NCBI GenBank assembly: GCA_022495005.1
Contig: JAGYXB010001100.1
Coordinates: 1,488,001 to 1,552,000, forward strand
Direction: 5' to 3'
Source of the DNA: Rhyacophila brunnea
Taxonomy: Eukaryota; Arthropoda; Insecta; Trichoptera; Rhyacophilidae
DNA: 64,000 bases
Shown here: one piece after another, positions 25,344-37,843 of the stretch
Layout of the letters: the number at the start of each line of letters is the position of its first letter
Numbering within the stretch: position 1 is the stretch's first letter
Position numbers and translations under genes: made by a program
Notes under the pieces: model-generated
What the model was told of the DNA's origin: nothing
The model's database searches: none
The model's input: only the letters and a program-made list of their open reading frames with translations

Positions 25344-25904
25344 AACGTATTCGGTATTTCCGTGTATTAATGATTTTTAATATGAAGAATATTAACATAA
25401 TTGTGAATGACTTAAAAACATCAAATTTCTTATGAAGTATATCTATCTTCCCACCACCGAGTGGAAACATTACATTATGTGTGAAACTCATTGAAAGGAT
25501 TATACGTAAGGGTTGAAATAATTGACATTTGAATAATAAAAAGGGTCCTCGCGAATGATCCTGCCCATGGATATCTGAATCTGCTGAGTTATTTTGGTAA
25601 CAGGCTGATATGGTTGAAAAATAAACTCTACTTCACATTGTATTAATATATTATTTACGCTATATGTGATTTTTAAACTATATTTGAGTTTTCGAACAGA
25701 TCTTTGGATTCGTGACTTTATATACAGCATCCTACTATCTATATATAATGTGATTATATGTTCACTTAGTGGACGTGGTGTATTACTGTATATAATATCT
25801 CGACAAATTAAAAAAAGTCATTTAGATAGACTTTGTTTCTCAATTATTCACAGGTGGTTCACGATTGGTAAATAGTCAGACTGTGATTGTGATTATATTA
25901 TGTG

Positions 25905-26125
25905 AATATTGTGCATGGAACGACTACAGATCGGATCGGTATTGAGCTGTTCCCGGAAATGGCATCTTGACAGGGCCGGATGCAGCTCGCGGGCCGCGTC
26001 TTTGGCGGGCGGATCCGACGTCACAATCGGATTTTGGATTCGGCGAGCGCGCCCGATGCTCGTTGACGTCATCTTTCCATTCCGAATTCAAACGTCTCGC
26101 CTCTTCCCGTTCGTTCGAAATTCGA
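25905..26125. promoter_or_regulatory. CpG-rich segment, possible promoter
   Basis: This stretch is conspicuously rich in G+C and CpG (GCTCGCGGGCCGCGTCTTTG, GGCGGGCGGATCCGACGTC, CGGCGAGCGCGCCCGATGC) within AT-rich DNA. It has two ACGTCA motifs (CREB/ATF-like) near 26018 and 26065. It has no repeat partner that I could see elsewhere in the window. It could be a promoter or non-coding first exon, perhaps of l(2)gl, whose first exon is missing, but nothing links them directly. Confidence 0.25.
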
Positions 26126-26979
26126 ATTGAACTTTTGAAATAGGAAAAGCAATAGTCGTCAAATTTTATTGGCCAAATGCACAGATTTCGCCGTAATGTT
26201 AGCGTAACTACATTGTAATAAATTGTAAACACGACACTTGTTTTTTCACCAACCGGAACTTAATGGCGGAACCTCGCAAATAAAATTTTATTATTGAGAA
26301 GCTGACGATCAAAGAGAATCAAGTGCTTGGTAACCGATTTGAGTAAATTAATCGTCTTTAAAATTAAATATGCGATTATAAATTCTGAATAACTTCTTTT
26401 AAGATTCTTCAATTAATGAGGTCTGGTTCTCAATTGATACTCCCATGCCAAGAAAACTATTGATTTTGCATTATGTTTATTAGTATTTAAAAGGGAAGTC
26501 AGGCCAAAACATTCAAATTAGATGTTCAAGTATGTTACTATGAATATACTAACAATTTATACAGAAGACTCGGAGAAATTTAATCCAACATTGGGAATGA
26601 AAAGCTTTAATTAATTGTTCATAGAAATCATTTAGGTACCTACACCTACAGTTGGGTCTCATTTCATGTATAAATAGTTATCCCGTGGTGATTTTGCCTT
26701 CTGGTAGCCTTTTCTACACAGTTTGGCTCCACTTGCCTCATCATTAAGTGGCACGCAGGGCATGTGCCCGTTGCATGTGGACTGGAATGAGTCCATAAAG
26801 AAAATGTGCCAAAGCATTTTGGATAGATTCTCGCCACAGGACTTTCCGAGACAAGCTTACAATGACGTATTCTTGACACGTGTTTTAAGTTTATCCCGTA
26901 TTCTTCCACGCTCGAGTTCGGTTGCCGGTTACTCCACACCCGTTAGATATTTCATTTCCCATTAATTCTGTGTTCCATG

Positions 26980-27110
26980 TGTTGGATGGAGGGTATTTTC
27001 CTTGGAAAGGAAACTGCGGAACATGTGATGGTATGTCCGCCCTTTTCAACGAGATGCGCCATCGACGATGTTTGAAGCCAACGGCATGGTTGGGAAGAGT
27101 CTAGCTAGGC
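26980..27110 (+). mobile_element. Non-LTR retrotransposon C-terminal zinc-knuckle fragment
   Basis: One frame reads GKETAEHVMVCPPF, matching the C..C...ETAEHVL..CP.F knuckle that ends the reverse transcriptase ORF of jockey/R1-type elements. The surrounding frames are interrupted. An imperfect relative of the sequence just upstream (26860-26955) occurs at 32785-32865. Confidence 0.55.
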
Positions 27111-27341
27111 GCATCTCTCGTGTGGACATGACATAAGAAGAGACCAACATGACTTGTTTAAACTAAGTTTAGTCTCAGGGTGTCAAGTTTGGCACAGATA
27201 ATAGTCATAATTATTATTATCACCTATATTCTCGGAATATAAAATATAAATTTGCATCGGTTAATTTTGTTATTCATTTTATGTTTTATCTATGCTGTTT
27301 CGTTCGGGCTCAGATAAAAATATTTCGTACACAGTCGTCAC

Positions 27342-28056
27342 TAGGGAATCCAATCCCGAGCCAAAATTCTGATCCCGGGATTTCGGGATTACAATTTGAC
27401 AATCCCGGGATCCCGGGACTGGTCCCGGGATTGGCATTTTTTCCATTGTTAATATAAAATTTTATATTTACAAATAACATTGATAAAATCGGTCAAAAAT
27501 AAATCTAGTATAATTTATACTATTTAAGACATTTATTGTTAATATTGTATACGTTAAATCTTGGAAATACACAAGTTTAATGTAGTAAATAATATTGTAA
27601 TATAAATAATAATGTGAATTTAATATGAGATTGCTATTTCTGATAGTAAAGACATAATGAATAGATCAGCGAGATTTAAAATAGTAAAGCAAATAATCAT
27701 GGCGTACTTATGTACTTTCCGCTTCATAAATCTAATTAGTCAGCCAAATATGAAACTGCAGTAAAACGTATGATATCATGATGGAATTACTTTGTTAAAA
27801 GTGCGAAGCATTGTTTTTTTACCAATCTTTCTCATTTTTAATAATCTATGTGAAAAAATAAAATGAATCGGCAACCTACACATCAAACTTCATTCAAACT
27901 CAGTTTATTTCTAATGTAGTTATTTTGTATTAAAAGTATTTTTTCTGTTATATTTTCCATAAAAATTGATAAAAAAATCAATGGGATTCATAGGTATCGA
28001 AAATAGCTCGGGATCCCGGGATCCCGGGATTCGGGATCCCGGGATTGGATTCCCTA
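27342..28056. mobile_element. hAT-like MITE with CCCGGGAT repeats
   Basis: TAGGGAATCCAATCCCG and its complement bound 715 bp, flanked by exact GTCGTCAC (27334-27341 and 28057-28064). Tandem GATCCCGGGATCCCGGGATT modules fill both subterminal zones (27390-27435 and 28010-28050). The end design is similar to the element at 14802-15360, though the sequences differ. Confidence 0.88.
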
Positions 28057-28527
28057 GTCGTCACCCATTGAATCTGTTCGCGATGCACTATCGTTCGCTT
28101 TTGATGTTTTTTGTGTTTACATTATTTTTATTTTAGATTGGACACCGGTTACACTGCAATAATCTTCCGACACACAGAAAGAGTGTAGTCATCCACTAAA
28201 AATACTGCGTTAGTGTACCTACTTTCTATTGGGAAATAAGTGATTTCTGTTTTTATCCGGACCAAGCGAGCGAACAATAAATGATATTTTACCAGGCGTG
28301 TCCAACTTCAAGTAGGACGTGATCTACTAATCTATACTAAATCTCTACTAAACTCTCCCAATGTCATTCTACAACTTAGATAAACGTATATTTGGGTAAT
28401 GACACTGAGACGTGTCAAATTACGCAATTCCCATTCGTCGTGAAAATGGTATGGCTTAATTTTCTTTTGGGCATTCATTTCACTCATCGCTGAACCATTC
28501 TCATACTGTGTTAAGGTTTTAACCCTG

Positions 28528-28984
28528 TTTACACGTGCATGGATTTACTGCTGATGGTACGCATGATCGCGGCCATAACAAGAAAATGCACGTGCAAACA
28601 CGTCGTATTATCGTGCAAGTTGCAAGATTACATGCATGGATCAAAAAAAAAAACAGAATCTTCTGAATTTTCACGCAATAATTATTAGTACTTGCATGGC
28701 GGTGCGCATGCACAGTAGAACGATAGTGGCGAACCTGCCGGAAGAAATACGAACTATATATACACCGCCCAGAACATTAATTTAACGTTTACCGATTATT
28801 TACGAATCTGTCCGAACCGGCCTGAATCTGTCAAATAGCAACATACAATGACAACACCGTGTCTCGTTTTCGCTTGAAGAATGATATTGGAGAGACACTC
28901 AGCACTTTGATAAGTTAACAATTATTATTATCGTGATATTTTAAAATACACACTATTGGTGCAAGTAAACCCATGCACGTGTCC
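28528..28984. mobile_element. MITE-like inverted pair
   Basis: TTTACACGTGCATGGATTTA, then CTGC, at the left is mirrored by GCAAGTAAACCCATGCACGT, then GTCC, at the right. CGTGCAT/ATGCACG motifs recur in between. Boundaries are uncertain. Confidence 0.5.
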
Positions 28985-30280
28985 AGGCGCTGTGAAGAGC
29001 GGGGATTCACATCTCCTCTTTCGCTCACTCCTGTGGCAGGCCGTACGCGATGCAGTAAATTTTGAAAACAACTTTCAAGTAAACTGTCATTCATTACAAT
29101 CGAATACACCTACACGCTTTTTACATTTTATCGATTCAATTCATATGGGGCCAATGGTGTGATCGAACAAAATTTATCCCGTGATCGAAGCGTTGGACAT
29201 TAAAGTTAATGGCCCCACCAAACCACACCCGATCTTAATTGGGCGTATCACGGGACCCTACGTTTCGATGTGAAGCATCATTTTTTATGACTGGCAATGT
29301 CTCAGGACCAAAAAGTGAGGTCGACATGCACAAGTTAAGAGTATTCATGGGAGAGAAGAGAATGTAGAGGCGAAATTAAAAATTGTAGTTGTGACGCGTT
29401 GGACATGTCTGAACTATTGGAAATATGCGATCATTTAAGGGTGTCTTATATGTCAATGGGTTTAATTAATACATTTTTTTCGATTAGTTGTGATTCGAAT
29501 CTACACCAACAATCAATAGAATGCCTACAATAGTAAAGTTGTTCATTTTATTGAACTTGGTAACCCAGCCTCCGTAAATATTACATTGAAACTGCCAGCT
29601 CAGCGCTAGATAAGTACTTACCTGATTCAATATGCACTTGTATGTATTTGGCAATCATTTTCATCCCCATCGCTTGGGGTAAGTTTTACGGGTAGACGAG
29701 TCCGGTTTTATCAATTGAACATTGCTCGGCAGTTGGAAGTGTTCCAAGACTTTTATGGTTAGATAGATGCCTATTATTTGCGTTTTCCATATTGTAAGAA
29801 TAAGTTTAGTGAAAGCAACCGATAACTTGGATATTTACTTATACTTGAATAGTGACGTCCCGTGGGAGTAGGCAGGTCATAGGGTTGCATAGGGGCGGCG
29901 TATTATGAAGAGCGGCGAATGAAGGAATGGATACAAACGAAAAAAATAATCGAAACAAACCATAACATGTATTGTAATGCATACTGTTATGGCGGTTACT
30001 CTCACAGGTAAATTATTTACAAGGATGCCTCCATACCTGTCAGCGCTACAGACCCTTCACGTACCTAAATCAAACCGCCACTGTTTGAGATTGGGTTTTG
30101 CGGATATGCTTTAATTCTTAGCAGATGGTGTGTACCTACCTACCTATGTAGATTTGGAGATTTTTTTTGTGTATTTCACATCATTGACCGGATACACCAT
30201 AATACCTATAAGCCGACCAATGAACGGTATCAAATGTCTGACTAAATGCCAAAAACGGCGCGCATACAACCCCCCCCCCC
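28985..30280. other. Gene-free stretch
   Basis: An end fragment related to the MITE at 5187-5642 lies at 29853-29925. A C11-type run at 30270-30280 lies inside a chance 65-codon frame. Nothing else was recognised. Confidence 0.45.
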
Positions 30281-30514
30281 CGACCATGTCCGATCCTAAT
30301 AGGATCATATGGGCCTCCAGAGAGTAGAGGTTTGTATTAACGGATTTTGTTTTTACGAGAAATGGATGTCAGCCACTTGCTCAACCTATTAGGTCCATAC
30401 CCTGACTCACACGCAAATTGAAAAACAATATGTGTACTTGCCAGACCTAGGATTCGAACCTGGGACCCTCGGCGTTATAGTCCAACGCTTAAACCGCGCG
30501 GCCACCGTGGGTGT
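30281..30514 (-). repeat. tRNA-headed SINE S1, copy 2
   Basis: This is the reverse-strand counterpart of the copy at 14209. The head has GCCGCGCGGTTTAAGCG and B-box GGTTCGAATCC (complement at 30450-30460), and the body has CAGGGTATGGACCTAATAGG, TCCATTTCTCGTAAAAAC and GATCGGACATGGTCG. It ends beside a poly-C run (30270-30280). Confidence 0.75.
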
Positions 30515-30544
30515 ATACAATACCCACCCCAAACGAAAAAAATA

Positions 30545-30985
30545 CAAATATTTAAAGTGAATAGTATATTACTGATTCTCCTTCTTCGTCGGGATCCGAT
30601 GACTGAGGATTGTGACCCGGGTGATTTGATTATCGAATAACCTTCTCAGTAGGTTGACCCTTCCATCTCGGCATTCTCGCAAGGCCTGCTTCAGTGGAAG
30701 ACCCGTGGCACTCATGAATTGTTTGATACGGCATGTCTAAAAGACAGGACACAGACGGATACTTTCGATCCTAATAATTCTGATCGTTAGGCAAAGCGTA
30801 TTTGACAACCACTTGTGGATGCACGTGGTTATAGCCATGTTATAGCTACAGGCTCGGACTTGCTCGCTATACTGAAAGCGCGTAGTGTCTTGGTATGGGG
30901 AATGTGCCTGGAAAAGTGAGATATTCCGCGATCTAAGCGACTACAACCTAAGGGTAAATATGGTCTCGAGGTTTTGTAAACCCAC
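30545..30985 (+). repeat. Dispersed repeat D3, copy 1
   Basis: It shares an ordered series of blocks with 36160-36560: CTTCTCA..., CTCGGCATTCT, GAAAGACCCGT-type, CTAATAATT.TGA.CGTTA, CCACCCGTGGATGC-type and GTGTCT.GGTATG.GGAA. Identity is modest. No frame is conserved, so I treat it as an old non-coding repeat. Confidence 0.5.
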
Positions 30986-31140
30986 CCACCGTCACGGAAA
31001 AAAACAATAGTAAATTATCATGTACTTATATTTTTTTGAAATTTACATCATAACATGTTTCAGTGTGCGAGATCTAATATTGCGTATAGTGTATTGCGTA
31101 CCCAATAAAAAATATCTGAAGACATTTACATACACATATT

Positions 31141-31636
31141 TACCACGTTTTTCTTAGCTCGTATTCTTGTTTGTCCGGTGGTTGCTTATCCAGTACAAAT
31201 CTTGCAATCGATTTTTAACTAACTTCCCGACTAGTTAGACATTTGAAACTTTTAGAATACATCAGAACACGATGCCAATGCATTCTTTTAATACTTTTAG
31301 CCATCTTCAAGTAGAATTGAATTCATTTTCAGTTAATTCTGTTTTGTATGAAAAGTTATATCGGAAGAAATCCGTAATCCAATCCATTATTATTGGTTGC
31401 TAAGGGGGTGGTCCTAGCAACAAAATTATTAATATATACGTGCGTTACTATGGAAATCAAAATGACATGTCAGTATTCTATATTTGTTTGTTTGTTGCAA
31501 AATAGCAAAAAAAAATGATTTGTTGACAATTGCCTTATTTGTGCTAAATTAATAATACATAGAATTGTCAAGTTTATATGATTCAACAGAAAATTTAAAA
31601 ACGTGGTAGGTATATACAAAGTTATTTTTATCTTGT
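31141..31636 (-). repeat. Dispersed repeat D1, copy 2
   Basis: It starts ACCACGTTTTTCTTAGCTCG and follows copy 3 closely (GTCCGGTGGTTG, GTACAAATCTTGCAATCG, TTGGTTGCTAAGG, TTCAACAGAAAATTTAAAAAC). It includes GTTATTTTTATCTTG at 31621-31635, an unoccupied equivalent of the mariner site. Confidence 0.82.
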
Positions 31637-34600
31637 AATAATTATTCTTTATCAGTCTGAAAACATCCACTGTTTGACATACGCCTCTTCCATTTCGCTC
31701 CACAATGTTCTGTGCTTTTTGCATCCAACTAAAGCCATACTCTAATAAAGTCGACTGTGAACTCAGTCCAGCGACCCTTCTGTTATCATCAGCCCATCTA
31801 GAAGGTGGTCGACCAATATTTCAATGTCCCGTTTGACTTCTCTACCATTCTCACTATAAAGAGTCAAGTATATATCATTTAAAATTAAACACAAAAAACA
31901 TTGATCGTTATTAATTTGAGTATCCATTCTGTCAATCAGCGCCATCTGTTATCTGGTTTAGAATCACCTACATGATATTTCGTAGCTTCCGTTATGTCTG
32001 ATTGAAACATAGAGAGATGCTTTCATCTGGAACCGCTTCAATTTATATATTATCTGACATAACTGAACGGTATAATAATATAATATTTACATCGGTCTAC
32101 ATATAATATTTACGATATTATATAACACGATTTCGATCACCGCAGAATGATTCGCGAGTCTTAAAATCGATCAAAATATCCGAAGATGTGCCGTCATTAG
32201 GCACGCCGACCAACGGTACCTGGCAGCTCTCCGAGTTCAACATTTAACTTCTTTGTGGTCTGCAGGCAAACGACCTCTGGAAGCACCGTCCATCTTAACC
32301 ACCTCCGGCGCTATAAAACAACCAAAAAATGCATCAAATATTACGTATGGTGAGTGTGTAGGTAACAAAGAGTTTTGACTAAAACATGAGTTAGTGAGTA
32401 TAGTTAGGATCCATGTAAAAGATTACCTGTCAGTAACAAGAATTACTCTTGAAAGGTGCCGTCAATTGAGTGGATACCTTCATTCAGCGATAGAGAAATA
32501 CCATGGGGGAAGACTCATAATCAAACGATTATTTAACTTGACTTGTAAAGAAATGTGTTTAGAGCTCGGAGTAATAATATAAAGAGAGTGGGCTCAGAAC
32601 AGATAATAAATAGAATTCCGATAGGCAATATTCCATACACTACATTTTGATGCAGGGTTTTGAATGTGTGAGTGTCCTACGAAAATAAAACACGCGTTAT
32701 GCACGTGCAATAGTGTGTGTAATACACCAATGTTAAATGAGCGTCAATGCATAAACCGTGAGCAGTTGTCTGTATTAGACGTATGACGTATTCTTGACAC
32801 GTGTTTAAGCTTATCCCGGATTCTTCCGGGTTCTTCCTTACCCGTTAGGTATTTCAGTTCCCTGAGAGTAGGTATTGTTCTACAAAATGAAGCCGTGTTT
32901 CTTGCGTATAATGCACAGTGGAACCTCAATTTTATTATTATTAACATAACTATGAAACGTTATACCATCATGTTGTTTCTCAGTACGGCTACCAAATTTA
33001 AACACAACATTATAGTTAACCATATTTTCTACTAAGTAAGTACCTACCTATATTTAACACAAAAGCAATAAATTTCAGCAACACGTGCTCGCAGTTTTTA
33101 AATGAATGTAATCATTCAAATCAATATTTACCGGCGACGCGTACAAAAAATATTTAATTCAGCCGTAGAAAGTCTATCTTACTCTAACGCATATTGCGGA
33201 GACATAAGCGTGCCGAATGCTTTCTCACTCGCACTTATGGTTCGTTTTTGTTCAGACCTTGTTTTAGATTTTAATATCGTCATTTATTCGACGGTACATT
33301 TAATGTCAGTGGAATCTGGATTAATATTATTACAAGCATAACTGACAAGTATAATTTGCAATGTACGGAAAACTATGGCGCCTAGTGAATAACTTTTAAG
33401 CAGTCCTAAGTAATACCATTGGCTTCGTGTAAGTAAGTAACTGATGTTGAAACCAATAGCCTCACTTGATTTTATAGAATATTGGAAAGTTATGTATTTT
33501 TAACATGCAAATTTATTAATTTACTTTATTTGGTCAGTTAAATACAACTGCCTGACCTGTATATATTTTTAATTGATTATTTAGATCGAAAGGTAGTGTG
33601 TTTTTACCATGTCCCACCCCTAAATTCAAATAAACAAAGTCTGATTTCGTCATTAATTTTAAGTGTGTAAAATTAAATTTGTAGTGTCTTCAACAGCTTA
33701 CATTATATATTTTTGGAAAATATACAGTTTTTCCGTAAATTTGGACCATTATTGAAAAAAAATCACGTTTAAAATGTGTCCCAGGATAATTGAAAAAGTG
33801 GAATTCCACATTCCGTTACCACGATTTTAGCATGACTGCGAAAAATTTCCAGTATAAATATGTATTTTTTTAAATCTAGCAACACGTTTGTATAACACTG
33901 ACCGCCATTTTCAGTTTAAATTGTTATACAGGTTGCTTTTTGGGTTGTTCATTTAAGTTCCACTACTGTTACCACGATTTGTAAGGGAAGAAATCACATA
34001 TTTCTATTTCACATACTATACATATGGAGCTTATCTTTCATACTAGAGATATAATAAAACATATCGCAGATTTAACAATAAAAATAAGCTAAATTTTGGC
34101 TTCAAACACTTCTGAAATAGCATCCGTTACTTCCATACCCATCTTTATTATTAGTACAAACCAAACTCATTTTTTTCGATTGAAAGGAGATCTTTCTGGT
34201 CAATCGTTACATAAGATTACAATAAAGTCAATAATTCTACTTACCTATATACTATTAAGTATCTATGAAATATAATGTTTGAGACTTTCACGGTTGTTTT
34301 TTTATCGTAATAGATTCTTGGGTTTCCACCACGTGTACTTCTTGCTTCTATTACCTCGACGTCTCGGACTCGTTGCAGAGGCCATTATCAAGATATATGT
34401 GTTATGATGAAGAGTGTAGGTCGAGGAAAGAAGGAAGAAGTACACGCGGTGGAAAACCAAGAATCTATTATGATATCTATGATATGTTTGTTGACTGTGC
34501 TAACTGGGGAACTGCTAACAGTGAACTTCGGCGACCTAATTATTTGATTGGTTGCCGATCACGCGACCATAAGACAGCTCGGCAATCCATCTTGATTGTA

Positions 34601-35979
34601 AACTACAATCAGAGTTGTAGGCATTTCGTGCTAGTAACAGTCTATCTACACTGCGGATGTTTTGGTAAAGATCGATTCCCTGTGAAGTGTACGAAACCAA
34701 AGTGTTTCGACCATAGATTTAATATAACTTTTGGTTAACTCAGGTTTCGACTAAAGCCGTTCAAGACATCCTACTTATATGAAGATCGTGCCCAAATAAA
34801 ATTTATACGAAAGTGAAACTGAAAAGGGATTATTATAGATTGGTGTTTTGACCATTGGTTTACCTGTTACCATATTGTTAAGTGTAAATTGCACGTAAAA
34901 CATTTCACCGTGGCACAGTTCGCCGTGTGCTTTTTTATCGGAAAGAGATGACCGTATAATATACGGTCTACAATTTTATTAGATTCAATATGAACATTAA
35001 TTCGTAATTGTACAACATATTATGTTGTATTCGTATTGTAACGTGTAAACCGACAAGGACCGTGTTTTATTTAGAGATGAATTTTATGTCAGTACTATAC
35101 GAATCAAAGAGGTTGTACGGTCTTATTCGGCCATATTCTTCCGATACAACATTTCACGGTGAAGCGTGATACTTCGAACTGCATGCGTACAAGTTTCCGG
35201 ACACGAATAACTATTTGCATGACCGCATTTGGATTTTCATATATTATTATTATGTCCAGTGTAAATTCTTTAGTAGTTACAAAACAATCATATTTCTACC
35301 AAATTTAAAGTAACTTTTCAATATCTAAACGTAAATAATGGCTTATGAAAAATAATCAAATCGGGCGAATTATAATATGTGAATGGCGGTAAAAAAAATA
35401 TAACCAAAATCGACACTGCGGATGTAGATGTTTAACTTTTAAATACAATAAATTTACGTATCTCTATATAAGACGAAATCATCTTCAGAATGGTTCATAA
35501 ACATGTGTTTTATTATTCTCTTGGTTGAAATGGAAATGATTGTGGCATTCCCACATTATTTATAAATTGAATACCTACATACTTTGTTTAAAGATCGGAA
35601 TTCAAGCAGTATGTAACAGCTGTTTTGCACAGATTTTAATAATGCCTACATTGAAGTGAGTTGCCCGCCAAAACGACATTATTAAAATCATTCTTACGTT
35701 TTATCAGCCCGGTGGTGTATTTCGCAACTACACAAATAAAGAATATACAAGGTAGGCACAATACTTTCGCGATTGATGCAATTTCAGTATTCGCAATGCC
35801 AAACAATGGACCATTACAACTATGTAGTTGTTGTAGAAGTAGACAGCCATTGTTGATTTGTTCGTCGGCCAGCTTTACAGTAATTTAATTATTATTATTG
35901 TAATATTATCAAGGTCTAACTAAATGGCTCCGTGGTAGAGCGCTATTCTGTACTAATATCGTATTACCGTCTTATTTCC
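31637..35979. other. Gene-free stretch
   Basis: It includes element F copy 1 (34303-34474) and the small repeat at 32785-32865. The 121-codon frame 34373-34738 starts inside element F and shows no motif. I found no exon, RNA gene or transposon boundary in the rest. Confidence 0.45.
34303..34474. repeat. Inverted-repeat element F, copy 1
   Basis: ATCGTAATAGATTCTTGGG, then TTTCCACCACGTGTACTTCTT, is mirrored at 34436-34474. The loop holds CTCGTTGCAGAGGCCATT. Both copies (see 53887-54042) are preceded by TTTGAGACTTTCAC, so the repeat unit extends leftward to about 34279. Confidence 0.6.
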
Positions 35980-36015
35980 CACACTTGTCAGGTATAGGTA
36001 TACCTGACAAGTGTG
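35980..36015. repeat. Perfect 17-bp-arm palindrome
   Basis: CACACTTGTCAGGTATA, two G residues, then TATACCTGACAAGTGTG form a perfect inverted repeat with a 2-nt loop. It marks the edge of repeat D2, so it may be two D2 ends joined head to head. Confidence 0.85.
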
Positions 36016-36075
36016 CTCTTCTTCTTTGATCTCCACAGCCTACCTCTTTCCAAAAGTCACCCTTCGCCACTGCTA
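36001..36075 (+). repeat. Dispersed repeat D2 end fragment
   Basis: TACCTGACAAGTGTGCTCTT, GATCTCCACAGCCTACCTC, then AAAAGTCACCCTTCGCCACTG is shared with 44606-44682 and, in part or inverted, with 18690-18750, 24895-24985 and 39455-39505. The recurrent edge GGCGAAGGGT marks one end of a family whose full length is not visible here. Confidence 0.6.
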
Positions 36076-36159
36076 TTTCGTCCCATCATGCATCGCGCAC
36101 ACCAGTGGGTTTTTTCGGCCTCGAACCCCCCCCCTCCAGAAACTGAAACGGTAAATGGA

Positions 36160-36560
36160 ACATTCTTTTTCGTCAGATCCTCATTTGCTGTCGAAACGCC
36201 TTCTCAACGGACTGGCCCCACTCCTCTCGGCATTCTACGACACGCAAGACATGTGTCTACTGAAAGACCCGTTGCACTTATAAACTATCTGCGGCATCCA
36301 ATATTTGCTTTAATAATACAGACAAGACGACGTAGACGACACAAACGAACATTAACGATTCTAATAATTATGACCGTTAAGCCACGCGCATTCGATAGCC
36401 ACCCGTGGATGCGACAGCTCGCAATAAGACGGCTTAGACCGGGTGTTTATAGCTAAACTCAAATCGTGGAGTGTCTGGGTATGAGGAATATATTTGAGAA
36501 CGTGCGTATTTGAACGTACGTCCGGTGGCAGCTGGTAGATTTTGTTAATCCCGCCTTAAA
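36160..36560 (+). repeat. Dispersed repeat D3, copy 2
   Basis: It has the same block order as 30545-30985. The 147-codon open frame 36013-36456 crosses D2 and D3 sequence and has no recognisable motif, so I read it as chance. Confidence 0.5.
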
Positions 36561-37038
36561 ATTCTATGTAAAAATATTATGCATCGTTTGTGAAAATATC
36601 ATAATAATATGCCTTTTTATCTGTCTGTACAAGTCCTGCCGCACAGCAGTCCAATCCGATGTGTTGTGCAAATAGTGTGATCAAGTATGCCCATGCTCGA
36701 GCAGGGCAATCAATTGGATACTTCAAGTCAATTGCAATAAATTAATTTGTACTCAGCGCTTACTTGCCTTTGATGACATCTTTGATTCACAGCGTTGAAC
36801 ATGTTTATCTGCCGAGTGCTACTGTCCTAATATTATTAAGAGTATGTACTGGAGTTAAGTACTGGACATTCTACTTCTAAATTCCGTGCATGTCGTGAAT
36901 CTATTGATAACTAACTCATCATAAGAATGAAATATGACGTAAAGATTTGTCTACATTCGTTCACTTCTTTCAACTTCCAAAACTTTAATGTTTTTAATTC
37001 TGGTTTTAACACCGATTATTTTTTCTCATGTCTGAGAT

Positions 37039-37386
37039 CAGGGTTAGCGAACCTTTACACGTGCGCGTGCCAAAATTTTCCAAAGATTACTAGCAGATAT
37101 GCGAGCAGTTTTTCATGGGGAAAAAATGAAAAAGATTCTATCTTTCACCGTGTTTATAGCCGAAGGCATATCTTTTATTCTTTGAATATTTTTTTCCTTG
37201 TTTTCAAAATTTTCGAAGATATTGTGGGAGCATTTTAACCACAGTTCTTTCATATTATATTCCCCATCACTGAACACTTACATTTTTAGCGATTATATGT
37301 GACGCAAAATAATAAGCAGTTGTTGTATCTACATATTTGAATGATTGCCGGTAAATTTCATTAGGTTTGTTGATTGAATATTTTTA
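37039..37386. mobile_element. hAT-like MITE M1, truncated copy
   Basis: It begins CAGGGTTAGCGAACC and follows copy 1 (9366-10051) with deletions through TTTTAGCGATTAT, AATAATAAGCAG and GATTGAATATTTTT. It then stops abruptly where dispersed repeat D1 begins, so the right part was lost or replaced. Confidence 0.7.
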
Positions 37387-37843
37387 CCACGTTTTTCTTA
37401 GCTCGTATTCTTGTTTGTCCGGTGGTTGTTTCAGTACAAATCTTGCAATCGATTTTTAACTAGCTTCCCGACTAGCTAGACGTTTGAAACTTTTAGAATG
37501 TATCAGAACACGATGCCAATGCATTCTTTTAATACTTTTAGTAGAATTGAATTCTGTTTTGTATGAAAAGTTATTTCGAGAGAAATCCGTAATACAATCC
37601 ACTATTATTGGTTGCTAAGGAGGTGGTCCTAGCAACTAAATTATTAGATAATATATACGTGCGTTACTATGGAAATCAAAATGACATTTCAGTATTCTAT
37701 ATTTGTTTGTTTGTTGCAAAATAGCAAAAAAATGATTTGTTGACAATTGCCTTATTTGTCCTAAATTATTAATACATAGAATTGTCAAGTTTATATGATT
37801 CAACAGAAAATTTGAAAACGTGGTATATAAAAAGTTCTTTTTA

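Larger units (their letters stand above)
24289..26979. other. Gene-free stretch with repeat fragments
   Basis: It holds a D2-related piece near 24895-24985, a truncated SINE head (25308-25343), the CpG-rich block (25905-26125), and a block at 26690-26955 part of which (GACGTATTCTTGACACGTG, TTATCCCG, CCCGTTAG.TATTTCA) recurs at 32785-32865. No exon was recognised. Confidence 0.45.

Noticed and set aside
34373..34738. 121-codon Cys-containing frame
   Set aside because: It starts inside inverted-repeat element F; the cysteines have no regular zinc-finger spacing.
36013..36456. 147-codon open frame
   Set aside because: It spans the junction of two dispersed repeats (D2 and D3), and the related D3 copy at 30545 does not keep the frame.
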